Assembly: GCA_025997795.1 (NCBI GenBank)
Contig: BNVB01000091.1
Location: 1-7,926 of the forward strand
Source of the DNA: Spirochaetia bacterium
Lineage (GTDB): Bacteria > Spirochaetota > Spirochaetia > Treponematales > Breznakiellaceae
Direction of reading: 5' to 3'
Length of the DNA stretch: 7,926 bases
Part shown: positions 1 through 6,585 of the stretch, piece after piece
How the letters are laid out: each line of letters starts with the position of its first letter
Numbering within the stretch: the stretch's first letter is position 1
Position numbers and translations under genes: made by a program
Notes under the pieces: generated by a model
What the model was told of the DNA's origin: nothing
What the model saw: only the letters and a program-made list of their open reading frames with translations
Databases searched by the model: none

Positions 1-1
1 T

Positions 2-253
2 TTTCCCTGCATCAAACGTTTCCAGATCGAAGGGTGGATTATGAACAAAGACTATACGCTCTTACCCGACGGTTCTACGGTACTGCACGGCGACACCCGG
101 ACTAAATTCAGCTTTACCATAAAGTACAAACCCAAGCCCCGGCTTAAGGTACTTGCAGAAACATTCAAGGCCCAGGATTTTAACCTTAAAGGAATTAAGG
201 CCGGCGGTGTACGGCTTGCTGCCAAAGAAGCGCTGGCGGTGGAAGTTAAATGA
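2..253 (+). CDS. parC: DNA topoisomerase IV subunit A-like protein, C-terminal end (5' truncated by window)
   Basis: This is the last 83 codons of a longer gene. The frame is open to the left edge, so the ATG at 41 is internal rather than the start. The product would be the DNA-binding and cleaving subunit of a type IIA topoisomerase, which decatenates or relaxes DNA in the cytoplasm. Recognition rests on the C-terminal pattern: IKRFQIEGW, then a short variable stretch, then basic KYKPKPRLKV, then FNLKGIKAGGVRL. This resembles the end of the ParC C-terminal domain in Bacteroidetes-type enzymes (a KRF...E block followed by a KGIKA.G..L block). The catalytic tyrosine and winged-helix part lie outside the window. 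The stop codon overlaps the next gene's start (ATGA, 250-253), so the two are probably cotranscribed and coupled. ParC and GyrA cannot be firmly separated from this fragment. Confidence 0.68.
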   Translation, partial: FPCIKRFQIEGWIMNKDYTLLPDGSTVLHGDTRTKFSFTIKYKPKPRLKVLAETFKAQDFNLKGIKAGGVRLAAKEALAVEVK

Positions 254-1449
254 GCGATACCGATGCTGTTCTTTTTTCCAATGAAGAACAAAAAGAAATA
301 AGCGGAAGGATTGAAGCCGCTGCGGCGCGGGAACCTATTGTTCCCCCGGGACTTCCCGCCAGAAAAGAAGTTTCCCGCCGGGGGCTTTTTCCCCTTTTGG
401 TAAATGCCGCTGCGATCCTTCTTTTGGGCGGCGGCATTTTCTTTCTCTTTTCGTTTCACAAAGCAGATACTGCGGAAATCCGGGATTCCGGAGCGGAACT
501 GGGCATTACCGAACGGGCCCTTATCCAGGAAATTCGCAAAGAGGTAACACGCCAGTTAGCCGAAAAAGAAGCTGCCATCGAGACTATGAAAAACCGCCTG
601 GCCGGTGTAGACGCGGAACTGGAACGGCTGGATTCACTGGAAGCCCTAAGCGATGAACAGCGGGCGGCCATGGAAGAACTGCGCCGCCAACAGGAAGAGT
701 ACCGCGGCAGCCTGGGCCAGCTCCAGACGGAGCGGGCCCAGATACTTGCAGAAGCGCGGAAGCGCGAAGCAGAGGCACACCAGCGGGAACTTAGCCTCCA
801 TGCCCGGCTGGAAGAACAGCAGGGGGTTCTGGAAAATCTTTCTGCCGCCAGCAGGGCAGAGATAACAGCCGCCCGGGAAGAACTGGCAAAACTTTCGGGG
901 GAACAGGAAAAGGCCGTTCTGGTGGAACGGCAGCTTTCCGGTTATTATGCCGCTGTGTCCCGCCAAATCCAGGCGGGCCAGTACCGGGAAGTTTTGGAAA
1001 GTTTAGCTTCGCTCAAGGAATTTCTTGCCACTCCGGCGCTGGTAAACCTTAAAACTATCCAGGCCCGCAGGGACAGTGACGCTGCGGCTGTGGCGGCCCT
1101 TTCTGCCCTGGCGGCGGAAGCTTTAAAAGACGGCTCTGCCGGTATCGCCGGTGCGGCCATACCAGCGGCTGTTACGGATACTTCCGCTCCGCCGGCCGCC
1201 GCTACGGAAGCGGCCCTGCGTCAGCAGCTAGCTTCCCAGACCGCTGCCCTGGCGGAACAAAATGCAGCTCTGGCGGAACTGCAAAAAAATCTAACGGCTT
1301 TAGAGGAACAAAACGCCGCGGGCCGGCAAAGCCTTGCCGAGCGGGACCGCCAGCTGGAAAATCTCCGGACCCAGAATACCGCAAATCAGCAGACTATCGA
1401 TAACCTGCAAAGAACTATTTCCAATATAACTGCCGCTTTGGGTAATTGA
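250..1449 (+). CDS. Single-pass membrane protein with long coiled coils, function unknown
   Basis: I do not recognise a named family. The 399-residue product has a hydrophilic N-terminus (1-42) and an RR pair at 43-44. One hydrophobic segment follows at about 45-69 (GLFPLLVNAAAILLLGGG and onward). Charged, heptad-rich coiled coil runs from about 85 to 240, then comes a more globular part with an Ala/Pro-rich linker (about 290-325). A second Gln/Leu coiled coil (about 325-395) ends the protein. The RR pair before the membrane helix predicts a cytoplasmic N-terminus and a periplasmic coiled-coil domain. The ATG at 250 overlaps the upstream topoisomerase stop (ATGA), and a GGTGGAAG stretch a few bases before it can serve as ribosome binding site. 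A hairpin terminator starts 3 bases after the stop. A structural or scaffolding envelope role is possible, but nothing in the sequence specifies it. Coding is very likely: the frame is long and the composition coherent. Confidence 0.85.
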   Translation: MSDTDAVLFSNEEQKEISGRIEAAAAREPIVPPGLPARKEVSRRGLFPLLVNAAAILLLGGGIFFLFSFHKADTAEIRDSGAELGITERALIQEIRKEVTRQLAEKEAAIETMKNRLAGVDAELERLDSLEALSDEQRAAMEELRRQQEEYRGSLGQLQTERAQILAEARKREAEAHQRELSLHARLEEQQGVLENLSAASRAEITAAREELAKLSGEQEKAVLVERQLSGYYAAVSRQIQAGQYREVLESLASLKEFLATPALVNLKTIQARRDSDAAAVAALSALAAEALKDGSAGIAGAAIPAAVTDTSAPPAAATEAALRQQLASQTAALAEQNAALAELQKNLTALEEQNAAGRQSLAERDRQLENLRTQNTANQQTIDNLQRTISNITAALGN

Positions 1450-1451
1450 GC

Positions 1452-1480
1452 CAGTTCCAAAATCTGACATTTTGGAACTG
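1452..1480 (+). terminator. Intrinsic terminator hairpin between convergent genes
   Basis: A perfect 12-bp stem (CAGTTCCAAAAT at 1452-1463 pairing with ATTTTGGAACTG at 1469-1480) encloses a 5-base loop. It begins 3 bases after the TGA of the + strand coiled-coil gene. A pyrimidine/T-rich run (TCTTTACTTTTACC) follows on the + strand, which fits rho-independent termination in that direction. On the - strand it lies 20 bases beyond the atpI stop, so it could also stop the ATPase operon, but the T tract on that side is poor. Confidence 0.75.
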
Positions 1481-1499
1481 TCTTTACTTTTACCGCTTC

Positions 1500-3536
1500 T
1501 TATTTGTGTCTAAAACGGAACGGGGTAAAAGCTACTCCGGTTTCGGTAAAAAATTTGCTGAAAAATTCATAGTATTGGAGCCGTACCACCTGTATGGCTA
1601 CGATCATTCCTTCCAGAAGGATGATCATCACATTGCCCAATACAATGATAGTCAGAGAAATAAGGGGGCCCGCCGCCAGATTCCGTACCATCTGGGAAAG
1701 GGTAAAAACAATAAACGAAAGCACTGCATGGGAAAGGGCAAAGGCCCCTACCCTAAGGAAACTTACCGTATTGGAAATATAGGTGGAAGCGGATTCAAGA
1801 AGCTCTACAAAACCTTCCATAATAAACACCATGAGGCCGTGTTCCAGCACGGGCCGTTTCCCTGATACAAGCCGCCAGATAAGGGGGCCAAAGAAAATTA
1901 AAGACACCGGGAAAAAAAGGCCGATATAATCGAACCAGGCAAAACGGCCCCCCAGGATAATCCGCACAGCGATAGAAAGGGCGTACCAAAAAAGGAGCAG
2001 CCCCGCCAGTCCTGTTTTGGCAAAAAGGGCTTTTTCGTATTTTTTAAGGGACCATTGATTAACGATGTTGACAATAAGCCCCACGGAATTGAGCAGTACT
2101 CCCACGCCGATGGTAAAACCAAAAAAGTAAAAGAGCCGTTCGATGTTTCCCTTTTCGGGCATGAGGGCAAGGATCCGTTCCGGGGGCTCTCCGCTTATAC
2201 TCAGCACCTTCATCACAAAACCAGAAACCCTCCGGGTAAGGGGAATAAGGATTTCTTCGTTGGTAAAAAATGCGCCGTTAAGAAGACCCATGATCATTGA
2301 AGAGATACCCACCGCCTTAAGGGGGGTAGAAAAATGCTTAAAGGAACCGAGGGCTTTTGTGTTTTTTGCCCCCACGGCAAAACCCAAAAAGAGCAGCACC
2401 AGCCCCTGGCCCAGATCGCCAAACATGATCCCAAAAAGCAGGGTAAAGAAAAACGCCACAAAGGGTGTGGGGTCCAGGGTACCGTAGAGGGGCGCGCCAT
2501 AGGAAAATACCACCGGCTCAAAACCCCGGACAAAAGCGCCATGCCGGAGGGAAACGGGTACCTTTTCCCTTCCTTCCGCCACTTCTTCCAGTTCTTCGGG
2601 ATTGTAGGAACGGATTGCCGTCCGGCCTTCAGTACGTTTTTGCAGTTCCCTTACCAGGGCCGCCACTTCATCGGCGGGAACCCAGCCGGAAATAACAAAC
2701 ACATTCTGCGTTCCCCGAAGGCGGCGCTTTAGGTCCTCCACTGCCTGGGCCATAAGCGAAGCGGCGCTTAGTTTTCTAAGGGAGGGACCGTATTCTTTTT
2801 TAAAAAGTTCTTTTTTTGCCGTTATAGCTGCCAGTTCCCGTTCAACAGCGGCTATCCGTTCGTTAAGACTTGCCAGCAATTCCCCAGGAATTCCTTTGTA
2901 ACCTTCGGGAATGGAAATGGAAGCAAAGGCCGATTTTTTAAGCGCCGAATCCAGGGCAAAACGGCCTTTCCGCGAAGCCGCCGCCAGGATACGTCCCGTA
3001 TCGTCCAAAGGAATAATTACCGCCCGGTCTGCAAGGCTTTCCCGCAGTTCTTCCTGACGGCGGGGATCGAGCCGGCCAACCCTAAGGGTAAGGTAACTCA
3101 GTTGATCCAGATCGGCAAAGGGAGCGTTGAGTTTTGAAAAAGCCTGTGCCTCGTTGGCGGTTTCTTCAAGTTTTTTCTTTTCTCCCAGCTGTTCGTTTTC
3201 CTCTGCGCTTAAACCCAGAATTGTTACTGTCAGCGTTGAAATAAGCTGTTCTTCCGCTTCACCGGGAAGTACCGTGTCTTCCTCGCTTTCTTCCGGCAGC
3301 TGGACCCCCAGGTACACAGCGGCAGACCGGAGCCGTTCCAGGTTTTCCCGGATATGGGCCGCTGTTCCGGCGCTGCCCGCATTGGAACCCTCGTCCGTAA
3401 AGGTATCCCGGTTTCCCTCTAAGGGGGAATTGGTAAAATGCATGAGTCCCCGGCGGCCCAGGTATTCGATTACCAGGTCCACGTCCCGGGCAAGGACGGT
3501 CATTTCAATCTGTTTCATCTTCCGGGGGCGGATCAT
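1500..3536 (-). CDS. atpI: V/A-type ATPase subunit I (a-type membrane stator subunit)
   Basis: This is the membrane stator subunit that, with the proteolipid ring, forms the ion path of a V/A-type ATPase in the cytoplasmic membrane. The 678-residue product is within or slightly above the family's usual length. It has a cytoplasmic half (1 to about 350) rich in coiled coil (for example 220-270), then a polytopic half. The first membrane segment carries the family pattern DPTPFVAFFFTLLFGIMFGD (355-374). The key arginine of the ion channel is R595 in VSFLRVGAFALSHA, and EGMIVAIQVVRLQYYEFFSKFF-type residues (E642, R652) are near the C-terminus. The ATG at 3536 is supported by GGAG eight bases upstream and overlaps the atpC stop (ATGA). 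A second ATG at residue 7 has a weaker site. It is the last gene of the operon: a convergent gene follows instead of a proteolipid gene. Confidence 0.95.
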   Translation of the reverse strand: MIRPRKMKQIEMTVLARDVDLVIEYLGRRGLMHFTNSPLEGNRDTFTDEGSNAGSAGTAAHIRENLERLRSAAVYLGVQLPEESEEDTVLPGEAEEQLISTLTVTILGLSAEENEQLGEKKKLEETANEAQAFSKLNAPFADLDQLSYLTLRVGRLDPRRQEELRESLADRAVIIPLDDTGRILAAASRKGRFALDSALKKSAFASISIPEGYKGIPGELLASLNERIAAVERELAAITAKKELFKKEYGPSLRKLSAASLMAQAVEDLKRRLRGTQNVFVISGWVPADEVAALVRELQKRTEGRTAIRSYNPEELEEVAEGREKVPVSLRHGAFVRGFEPVVFSYGAPLYGTLDPTPFVAFFFTLLFGIMFGDLGQGLVLLFLGFAVGAKNTKALGSFKHFSTPLKAVGISSMIMGLLNGAFFTNEEILIPLTRRVSGFVMKVLSISGEPPERILALMPEKGNIERLFYFFGFTIGVGVLLNSVGLIVNIVNQWSLKKYEKALFAKTGLAGLLLFWYALSIAVRIILGGRFAWFDYIGLFFPVSLIFFGPLIWRLVSGKRPVLEHGLMVFIMEGFVELLESASTYISNTVSFLRVGAFALSHAVLSFIVFTLSQMVRNLAAGPLISLTIIVLGNVMIILLEGMIVAIQVVRLQYYEFFSKFFTETGVAFTPFRFRHK

Positions 3537-4636
3537 AGGCTTTTCTCCAGCATTGCCAAAACATCCCTGCCCGTCATACCCATGCCGAGGCCTTCGGCAT
3601 TGCTGGTCAAAAGATCCTCTTCAAACTGTTTAAGTTTGATAAAACAAAAAGGCGTATCCATGGAAGCGGGCCGTTGGCGAAAACTGCGGATGGTCAGGCG
3701 GTAAAGATATTCCGAAGCGGCATTTTGGAAATACCGAGGATCGGCCCGCCAGAGGCGTTCGGCGCCAAAACTGGCGGCGCCGAAAGCGGCGGGGCCAAAA
3801 CTGGCGGCACCAAAACTGGCGGCGCCAAAAGCAGCGGTGGGATTAAGAAAGGCGGCCCGCTTCCAGCCATTCCAGGCTTCCCGGTTATCCAGGGGAAGTT
3901 CCAGGACCGCTTCCGCTTCGGCGCTAAGGCGGGGATTCCCTTCTATGGTGATAAGCCGGGCGGCTGTTTCTTCGCTGTTCATGCCATAGTAGGTACGGAG
4001 CCGAAGAATCCAGGAACAGTTACGGAGGGCAATTTCTTCGGTTATAATTTTTTCCGCCGCCATGCGGTCAGAAGGGCGGAGCTGCCCAAGGCTTTTCCAG
4101 AGCCGCCGGTAATAGTGGCGGTCCAGGGCTGTTTCCAGGGAAATTCCGTCAAATTCATCTTTGAGTTTTCCCTTGTCAATGAGGAATTCAAATTCGGTAC
4201 CGTTTACCATGGCCGCAGGGTCGGGCCAGGTTTCAAAATGTACGGTACTAAAACGGCCCAGGGGAATAAAGTCCGGCTTTGTTCCGGCACTCCCGGCGGC
4301 GGCGGTACCGACAGAGCCGGCGCTTATAAGGGCCAGAGCGGTTTTAAGGTCCGCATATTCATAAACCCGCAGCAATCGAAGAAGAAATTCCGGCGGATTT
4401 TTGTACGAATCGACAATAGAAAGAATAGCCGCCACGGAACGGCGGGAAAGCCTCTGTTCCAAATCCGGAAGCAGTTCCCGTTCGGGCAGTTCCCTGGCAT
4501 CGCCGGAAAAGATAAGCCGGTCCAGTTCTGAAAGGCGGCTTATGGGACGCAGGGCCGCGATACGCCGGCCTACAAAGGATTTACCGATAATCCCGCAGGC
4601 TTTGGCATACACATAGGCCCGTTCCCCGCCGCCCAT
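3533..4636 (-). CDS. atpC: V/A-type ATPase subunit C (AC39/d-type)
   Basis: This 367-residue soluble subunit sits on the proteolipid ring and links it to the central stalk of the V/A-ATPase. Family traits visible are an N-terminal YVYAKACGIIGKSF block (8-21), a central LLRLLRVYEYADLKTAL block (86-102), and W.ADPRYFQNAASEYLYRL (296-314). The C-terminus reads FIKLKQFEEDLLTSNAEGLG (332-351). An unusual five-residue repeat of AASFG type (268-291) is inserted between the LNP motif (264-266) and the W.ADPR motif. The ATG follows the preceding gene's TAA directly (TAAATG), with GGGAG nine bases upstream. The stop overlaps atpI (ATGA). A long open frame exists on the opposite strand, but it lacks conserved features and is a by-product of high GC. 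Confidence 0.93.
   Translation of the reverse strand: MGGGERAYVYAKACGIIGKSFVGRRIAALRPISRLSELDRLIFSGDARELPERELLPDLEQRLSRRSVAAILSIVDSYKNPPEFLLRLLRVYEYADLKTALALISAGSVGTAAAGSAGTKPDFIPLGRFSTVHFETWPDPAAMVNGTEFEFLIDKGKLKDEFDGISLETALDRHYYRRLWKSLGQLRPSDRMAAEKIITEEIALRNCSWILRLRTYYGMNSEETAARLITIEGNPRLSAEAEAVLELPLDNREAWNGWKRAAFLNPTAAFGAASFGAASFGPAAFGAASFGAERLWRADPRYFQNAASEYLYRLTIRSFRQRPASMDTPFCFIKLKQFEEDLLTSNAEGLGMGMTGRDVLAMLEKSL
3762..3836 (-). repeat. Five 15-bp tandem repeats inside atpC (AASFG-type pentapeptides)
   Basis: On the + strand the units read GCGCCAAAACTGGCG, GCGCCGAAAGCGGCG, GGGCCAAAACTGGCG, GCACCAAAACTGGCG and GCGCCAAAAGCAGCG. Three differ from the GCGCCAAAACTGGCG form by two bases or fewer. 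In the protein they give an Ala/Ser/Phe/Gly low-complexity stretch at residues 268-291. The 15-bp unit keeps the frame, so gain or loss of units would change length without breaking atpC. Confidence 0.9.
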
Positions 4637-4945
4637 TTATTTTTCTCCCAACAAAAGCGAATAGGCCAGGGCAGAAAAAGCCCCCTTATCCAGCGGCAGG
4701 GCATCAAGGCTTTGCCGGTATTCATCCAGGGATTGTTCATAACGGGCCTTAAGAGCCGTTTGTTCTTTGCCGTATTCAGCTTCAAGTTCCGCCACAAGAC
4801 TTTGGTACTGTTTTTCATAAAGAAGCCGGTTCTGTTCTTCCGCCGCTTTGATCCGCCGGTCCGCCTCTGCCTGGGCATCGTCCACCAGCACTGCGGCGTT
4901 CGCTTCTATTTCCAGCAGATGCTGCAGAATGTTGGAATCTTCCAT
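4637..4945 (-). CDS. Short coiled-coil V-ATPase peripheral-stalk subunit (G/H-like)
   Basis: The 102-residue product is almost entirely a charged helix (about 10-82), rich in Ala, Glu, Gln and Arg, with the pattern AQAEADRRIKAAEE (24-37). This is typical of the G/H-type stalk subunit that pairs with subunit E to hold the catalytic head still relative to subunit I. The short C-terminal segment ends in LAYSLLLGEK. The assignment rests on size, helix pattern and position immediately before subunits C and I, because sequence conservation in this family is weak. The ATG at 4945 is preceded by AGGTGG. The stop TAA abuts the atpC ATG with no gap. The spacing of 15 bases from the EIIA gene indicates the same transcript. 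Confidence 0.72.
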   Translation of the reverse strand: MEDSNILQHLLEIEANAAVLVDDAQAEADRRIKAAEEQNRLLYEKQYQSLVAELEAEYGKEQTALKARYEQSLDEYRQSLDALPLDKGAFSALAYSLLLGEK

Positions 4946-4960
4946 GGCCCACCTAAGCCT

Positions 4961-5434
4961 TTAGTCTAAAGCGGTAAGAATGCTCTCGTATTTTCTGATA
5001 ATGCCGTTAACTGCGGCAGGATCGTTTTGGGCCGCCAGATCGGTAAAAAACTGCGGGTTTTGCAGCAGTTCCGCCAGCCGTTTGAGGATCCGCAGATGTT
5101 TTTCTATTTCTGTCTGGGGGGCGATGATCATAAAAAGGAGATACACCGGTTCCCCGTCCAGGGCATCGTAATCAATACCCCGGCGGGAAACACCCAAAAA
5201 GGCAGAGACCCGGTCCACGGCGCTGGTTTTTCCGTGGGGAATGGCGATGCCCTTTTGAATCCCCGTGGACATTTTCCGTTCCCGTTCCCGGATTGCCTCA
5301 AGGATTTCTTCCCGGATATTGAGGCGGGAAGCCTGGCAAAAAGCATCGGCAAGCTCCTCAAAGGCCTCATCCTTATCTTCCGCTTCCAGGCCGATTTTGA
5401 TGAATTCGGGTTTGAAGAGCTCGCTCAAAACCAT
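4961..5434 (-). CDS. PTS EIIA domain protein (fructose/nitrogen type, PtsN-like)
   Basis: This single-domain phosphotransferase-system EIIA protein of 157 residues fits the family's usual length of about 150. The phospho-acceptor histidine is H67 in GIAIPHGKT. The preceding RERERKMSTGIQKG segment and a second histidine, H113, in IEKHLRILKRLAELL are also family features. EIIA-Ntr proteins receive phosphate from a PTS chain and act by protein-protein regulation; sugar-transport EIIA proteins pass it to EIIB. With no EIIB or EIIC gene nearby, a regulatory role is more likely. The chosen start (MVLSELF) has GGAAG six bases upstream and begins one base after the secG stop. An upstream in-frame ATG at 5470 would lie deep inside secG and is less likely. 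Its place between secG and the ATPase genes is unusual. Confidence 0.9.
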   Translation of the reverse strand: MVLSELFKPEFIKIGLEAEDKDEAFEELADAFCQASRLNIREEILEAIRERERKMSTGIQKGIAIPHGKTSAVDRVSAFLGVSRRGIDYDALDGEPVYLLFMIIAPQTEIEKHLRILKRLAELLQNPQFFTDLAAQNDPAAVNGIIRKYESILTALD

Positions 5435-5435
5435 A

Positions 5436-5753
5436 CTATTCTTCCGCAGTGCTGGTTTCCCAGCCGCCATCCTGCCCGGCGGATTGCTGCCGTCCCGCGG
5501 CTTCTACTCCTGTAGGTCCGGTATCCCGGTTAATAAGGGCCAAACCAAGGCTTAAAATAAGGAAAAGCGCCCCCAAAATAGAGGTAGCCCTGGTCAACAC
5601 ATTCCCCGACCGGGAACCAAAGGCGGAGGCGCTGCCCCCGGCAAAAATACCCCCAATGCTGTCCCCTTCTTCATTCTGGATAAGTACCAAAAGGACAAGC
5701 AGGATCGCCACCAGGATAAACACCACTAAAAGCAATATACCAAGCATTTCCAT
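5436..5753 (-). CDS. secG: Preprotein translocase subunit SecG
   Basis: SecG is a small membrane component of the SecYEG channel that stimulates protein export. The 105-residue product has two membrane helices (about 3-25 and 54-74) flanking the conserved cytoplasmic loop. That loop shows QNEEGDSIGGIFAGGSASAFGSRSGNVLTRAT-type features (26-57), including the Gly-rich patch and the LTRAT motif. The tail after residue 76 is hydrophilic and low in complexity. The ATG at 5753 has GAGG seven bases upstream; the ATG at the third codon is too far from that site. It is the first gene of the operon, directly behind a good promoter, and its stop is one base from the EIIA start. Confidence 0.95.
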   Translation of the reverse strand: MEMLGILLLVVFILVAILLVLLVLIQNEEGDSIGGIFAGGSASAFGSRSGNVLTRATSILGALFLILSLGLALINRDTGPTGVEAAGRQQSAGQDGGWETSTAEE

Positions 5754-5768
5754 GAATAACCTCGATTA

Positions 5769-5786
5769 ACTCAATTAAAATTGAGT
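5769..5786. promoter_or_regulatory. 18-bp palindrome at the secG promoter start site (possible operator)
   Basis: On the - strand ACTCAATT and AATTGAGT form perfect 8-base arms around TT. The palindrome overlaps the end of the -10 box and the predicted transcription start. The position suits a repressor site, but the arms are AT-rich and no regulator is known. A smaller palindrome, GAAC-AA-GTTC, overlaps the -35 region (5801-5810). Confidence 0.4.
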
Positions 5787-5812
5787 ATACCACGAAAAAA
5801 GAACTTGTTCAA
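5784..5812 (-). promoter_or_regulatory. Sigma-70-type promoter of the secG-ATPase operon
   Basis: Reading the - strand, a -35 box TTGAAC (5812-5807) is followed by exactly 17 bases and a -10 box TATACT (5789-5784). This is close to consensus. The start point would fall near 5777, leaving a leader of about 25 bases with GAGG before the secG ATG. It is the only strong promoter found for the five-gene operon. Confidence 0.8.
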
Positions 5813-5855
5813 GGGGAAAGCCGGTAAGACTTGAAAACCGCATTTGCATACGCAT

Positions 5856-5869
5856 CGGACTAAAGTCCG
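5856..5869. repeat. Small palindrome with ACTAAAGT core
   Basis: CGGACT and AGTCCG form 6-base arms around AA (or CGGAC/GTCCG around TAAA). It lies between the secG promoter and the larger hairpin downstream of the lipoprotein gene. The 15 bases at 5856-5870 (CGGACTAAAGTCCGC) resemble the loop of that larger hairpin (CGGACATTAGCCCGC at 5888-5902), which suggests a small duplication. Confidence 0.6.
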
Positions 5870-5872
5870 CGA

Positions 5873-5916
5873 TCTGTCCACAAAGCCCGGACATTAGCCC
5901 GCACTTTGTGGACAGA
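5873..5916 (-). terminator. 13-bp-stem hairpin downstream of the lipoprotein gene (terminator-like, no T tract)
   Basis: TCTGTCCACAAAG (5873-5885) and CTTTGTGGACAGA (5904-5916) are perfect inverted arms around an 18-base loop. It lies about 20 bases past the lipoprotein stop on the - strand. The strong stem could end transcription or protect the 3' end, but no T run follows, so it may instead be part of a repeat or DNA-level element. Confidence 0.55.
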
Positions 5917-5935
5917 CATTTACCGCGTTACCGTG

Positions 5936-6517
5936 TTAAAAAGCACGGATGGCACGGACACGACCTTGACCATTTGTACCAGTCTTGAAGTTTTCAACCT
6001 GAGAGCCAGTGGAGAATATCTGAACCCACGCGTACGTAGTATTCGTAGTACCCTCCGACGAAGAGCGGTAAAAACCACCATCCAGGTTAAAGTCTCTTAT
6101 AAGTGTTTTGTTCTTGTGCATCTCGTTCAGTTCGTCCTTGCTGGGGAGGAACCAGTCGCTTTTGCCGCCGCCGCGGTACTCCCTGCATTTTATTGCCGCA
6201 GGAGCGGCCGCGTCTGCAGCCAGTATCACAGCGGTATTGGCTGCGCCTGTCCCAATACCGGTTAGTGTGCCGGGTATGGAAGTATCGGCAGAAGCCCACA
6301 TAAACAGACCGCCTATTTCCGCCGGAGCCGCTTCAAGGTATTTCCATGTTCCACCGCCATACGTGCCGTCATCGACATAGAAAATTATCCCGCCGCCGGG
6401 GCCGCGGCTGCCGATGGTATAGGTGGTCTCGCCGCCTGCTCCGCCGCCGCAGGACAGAACCACGAGCAACATTGCTGCAAAAACCGCTCCTCGTAAAAAC
6501 TGTACTTTCTTTTTCAT
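5936..6517 (-). CDS. Secreted lipoprotein with Lcl_C/DUF1566 domain (C-type-lectin-like fold)
   Basis: The 193-residue product begins with a lipoprotein signal: KKK at 2-4, a hydrophobic stretch at about 11-21, then VLSC with the acylated cysteine at C23, and a GGGAGGE tether. The mature part shows the DUF1566 (Lcl_C) pattern: YTIGSRGPGGGIIFYVDDG (33-51), WKYLEAAP (58-65), CREYRGGGKSDWFLPSKDEL (111-130), FYRSSSEG (149-156), AWVQIFSTGSQ (163-173) and terminal RVRAIRAF (186-193). The protein should be anchored at the outer surface or in the periplasm; the molecular function is unknown. Start choice is clear: GAGGAG lies seven bases before the ATG. The region between SSSE and RVRA is the part that varies most among paralogues of this kind and matches the place where diversified residues lie in lectin-fold targets. 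It stands alone, opposite to and separate from its neighbours, flanked by palindromes. Confidence 0.88.
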   Translation of the reverse strand: MKKKVQFLRGAVFAAMLLVVLSCGGGAGGETTYTIGSRGPGGGIIFYVDDGTYGGGTWKYLEAAPAEIGGLFMWASADTSIPGTLTGIGTGAANTAVILAADAAAPAAIKCREYRGGGKSDWFLPSKDELNEMHKNKTLIRDFNLDGGFYRSSSEGTTNTTYAWVQIFSTGSQVENFKTGTNGQGRVRAIRAF

Positions 6518-6585
6518 TTCTTTACTCCTCTATAAATTTTTCCCTGCCGTAACAGGGTTTGAGACAAAAAGGGTTGAGTGGAAAA

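Noticed and set aside
41..253. A 70-codon gene starting at ATG 41
   Set aside because: The frame is open to the window edge and reads as the end of a topoisomerase A subunit, so the ATG is internal.
52..459. 135-codon - strand frame opposite the parC end and coiled-coil gene
   Set aside because: It is antisense to two coupled genes and shows no recognisable motif.
1446..1865. 139-codon + strand frame over the terminator and the 3' end of atpI
   Set aside because: It overlaps the terminator hairpin and is antisense to conserved atpI sequence.
3674..4531. Long + strand frame (285 codons) opposite atpC
   Set aside because: It lies entirely antisense to a well-recognised ATPase gene, has low-complexity GGAKTGG stretches mirroring the 15-bp repeats, and shows no domain.
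6531..6553. Promoter for the lipoprotein gene near TTTATA
   Set aside because: No -35 box at a suitable distance; only the ribosome binding site (GAGGAG) is convincing.
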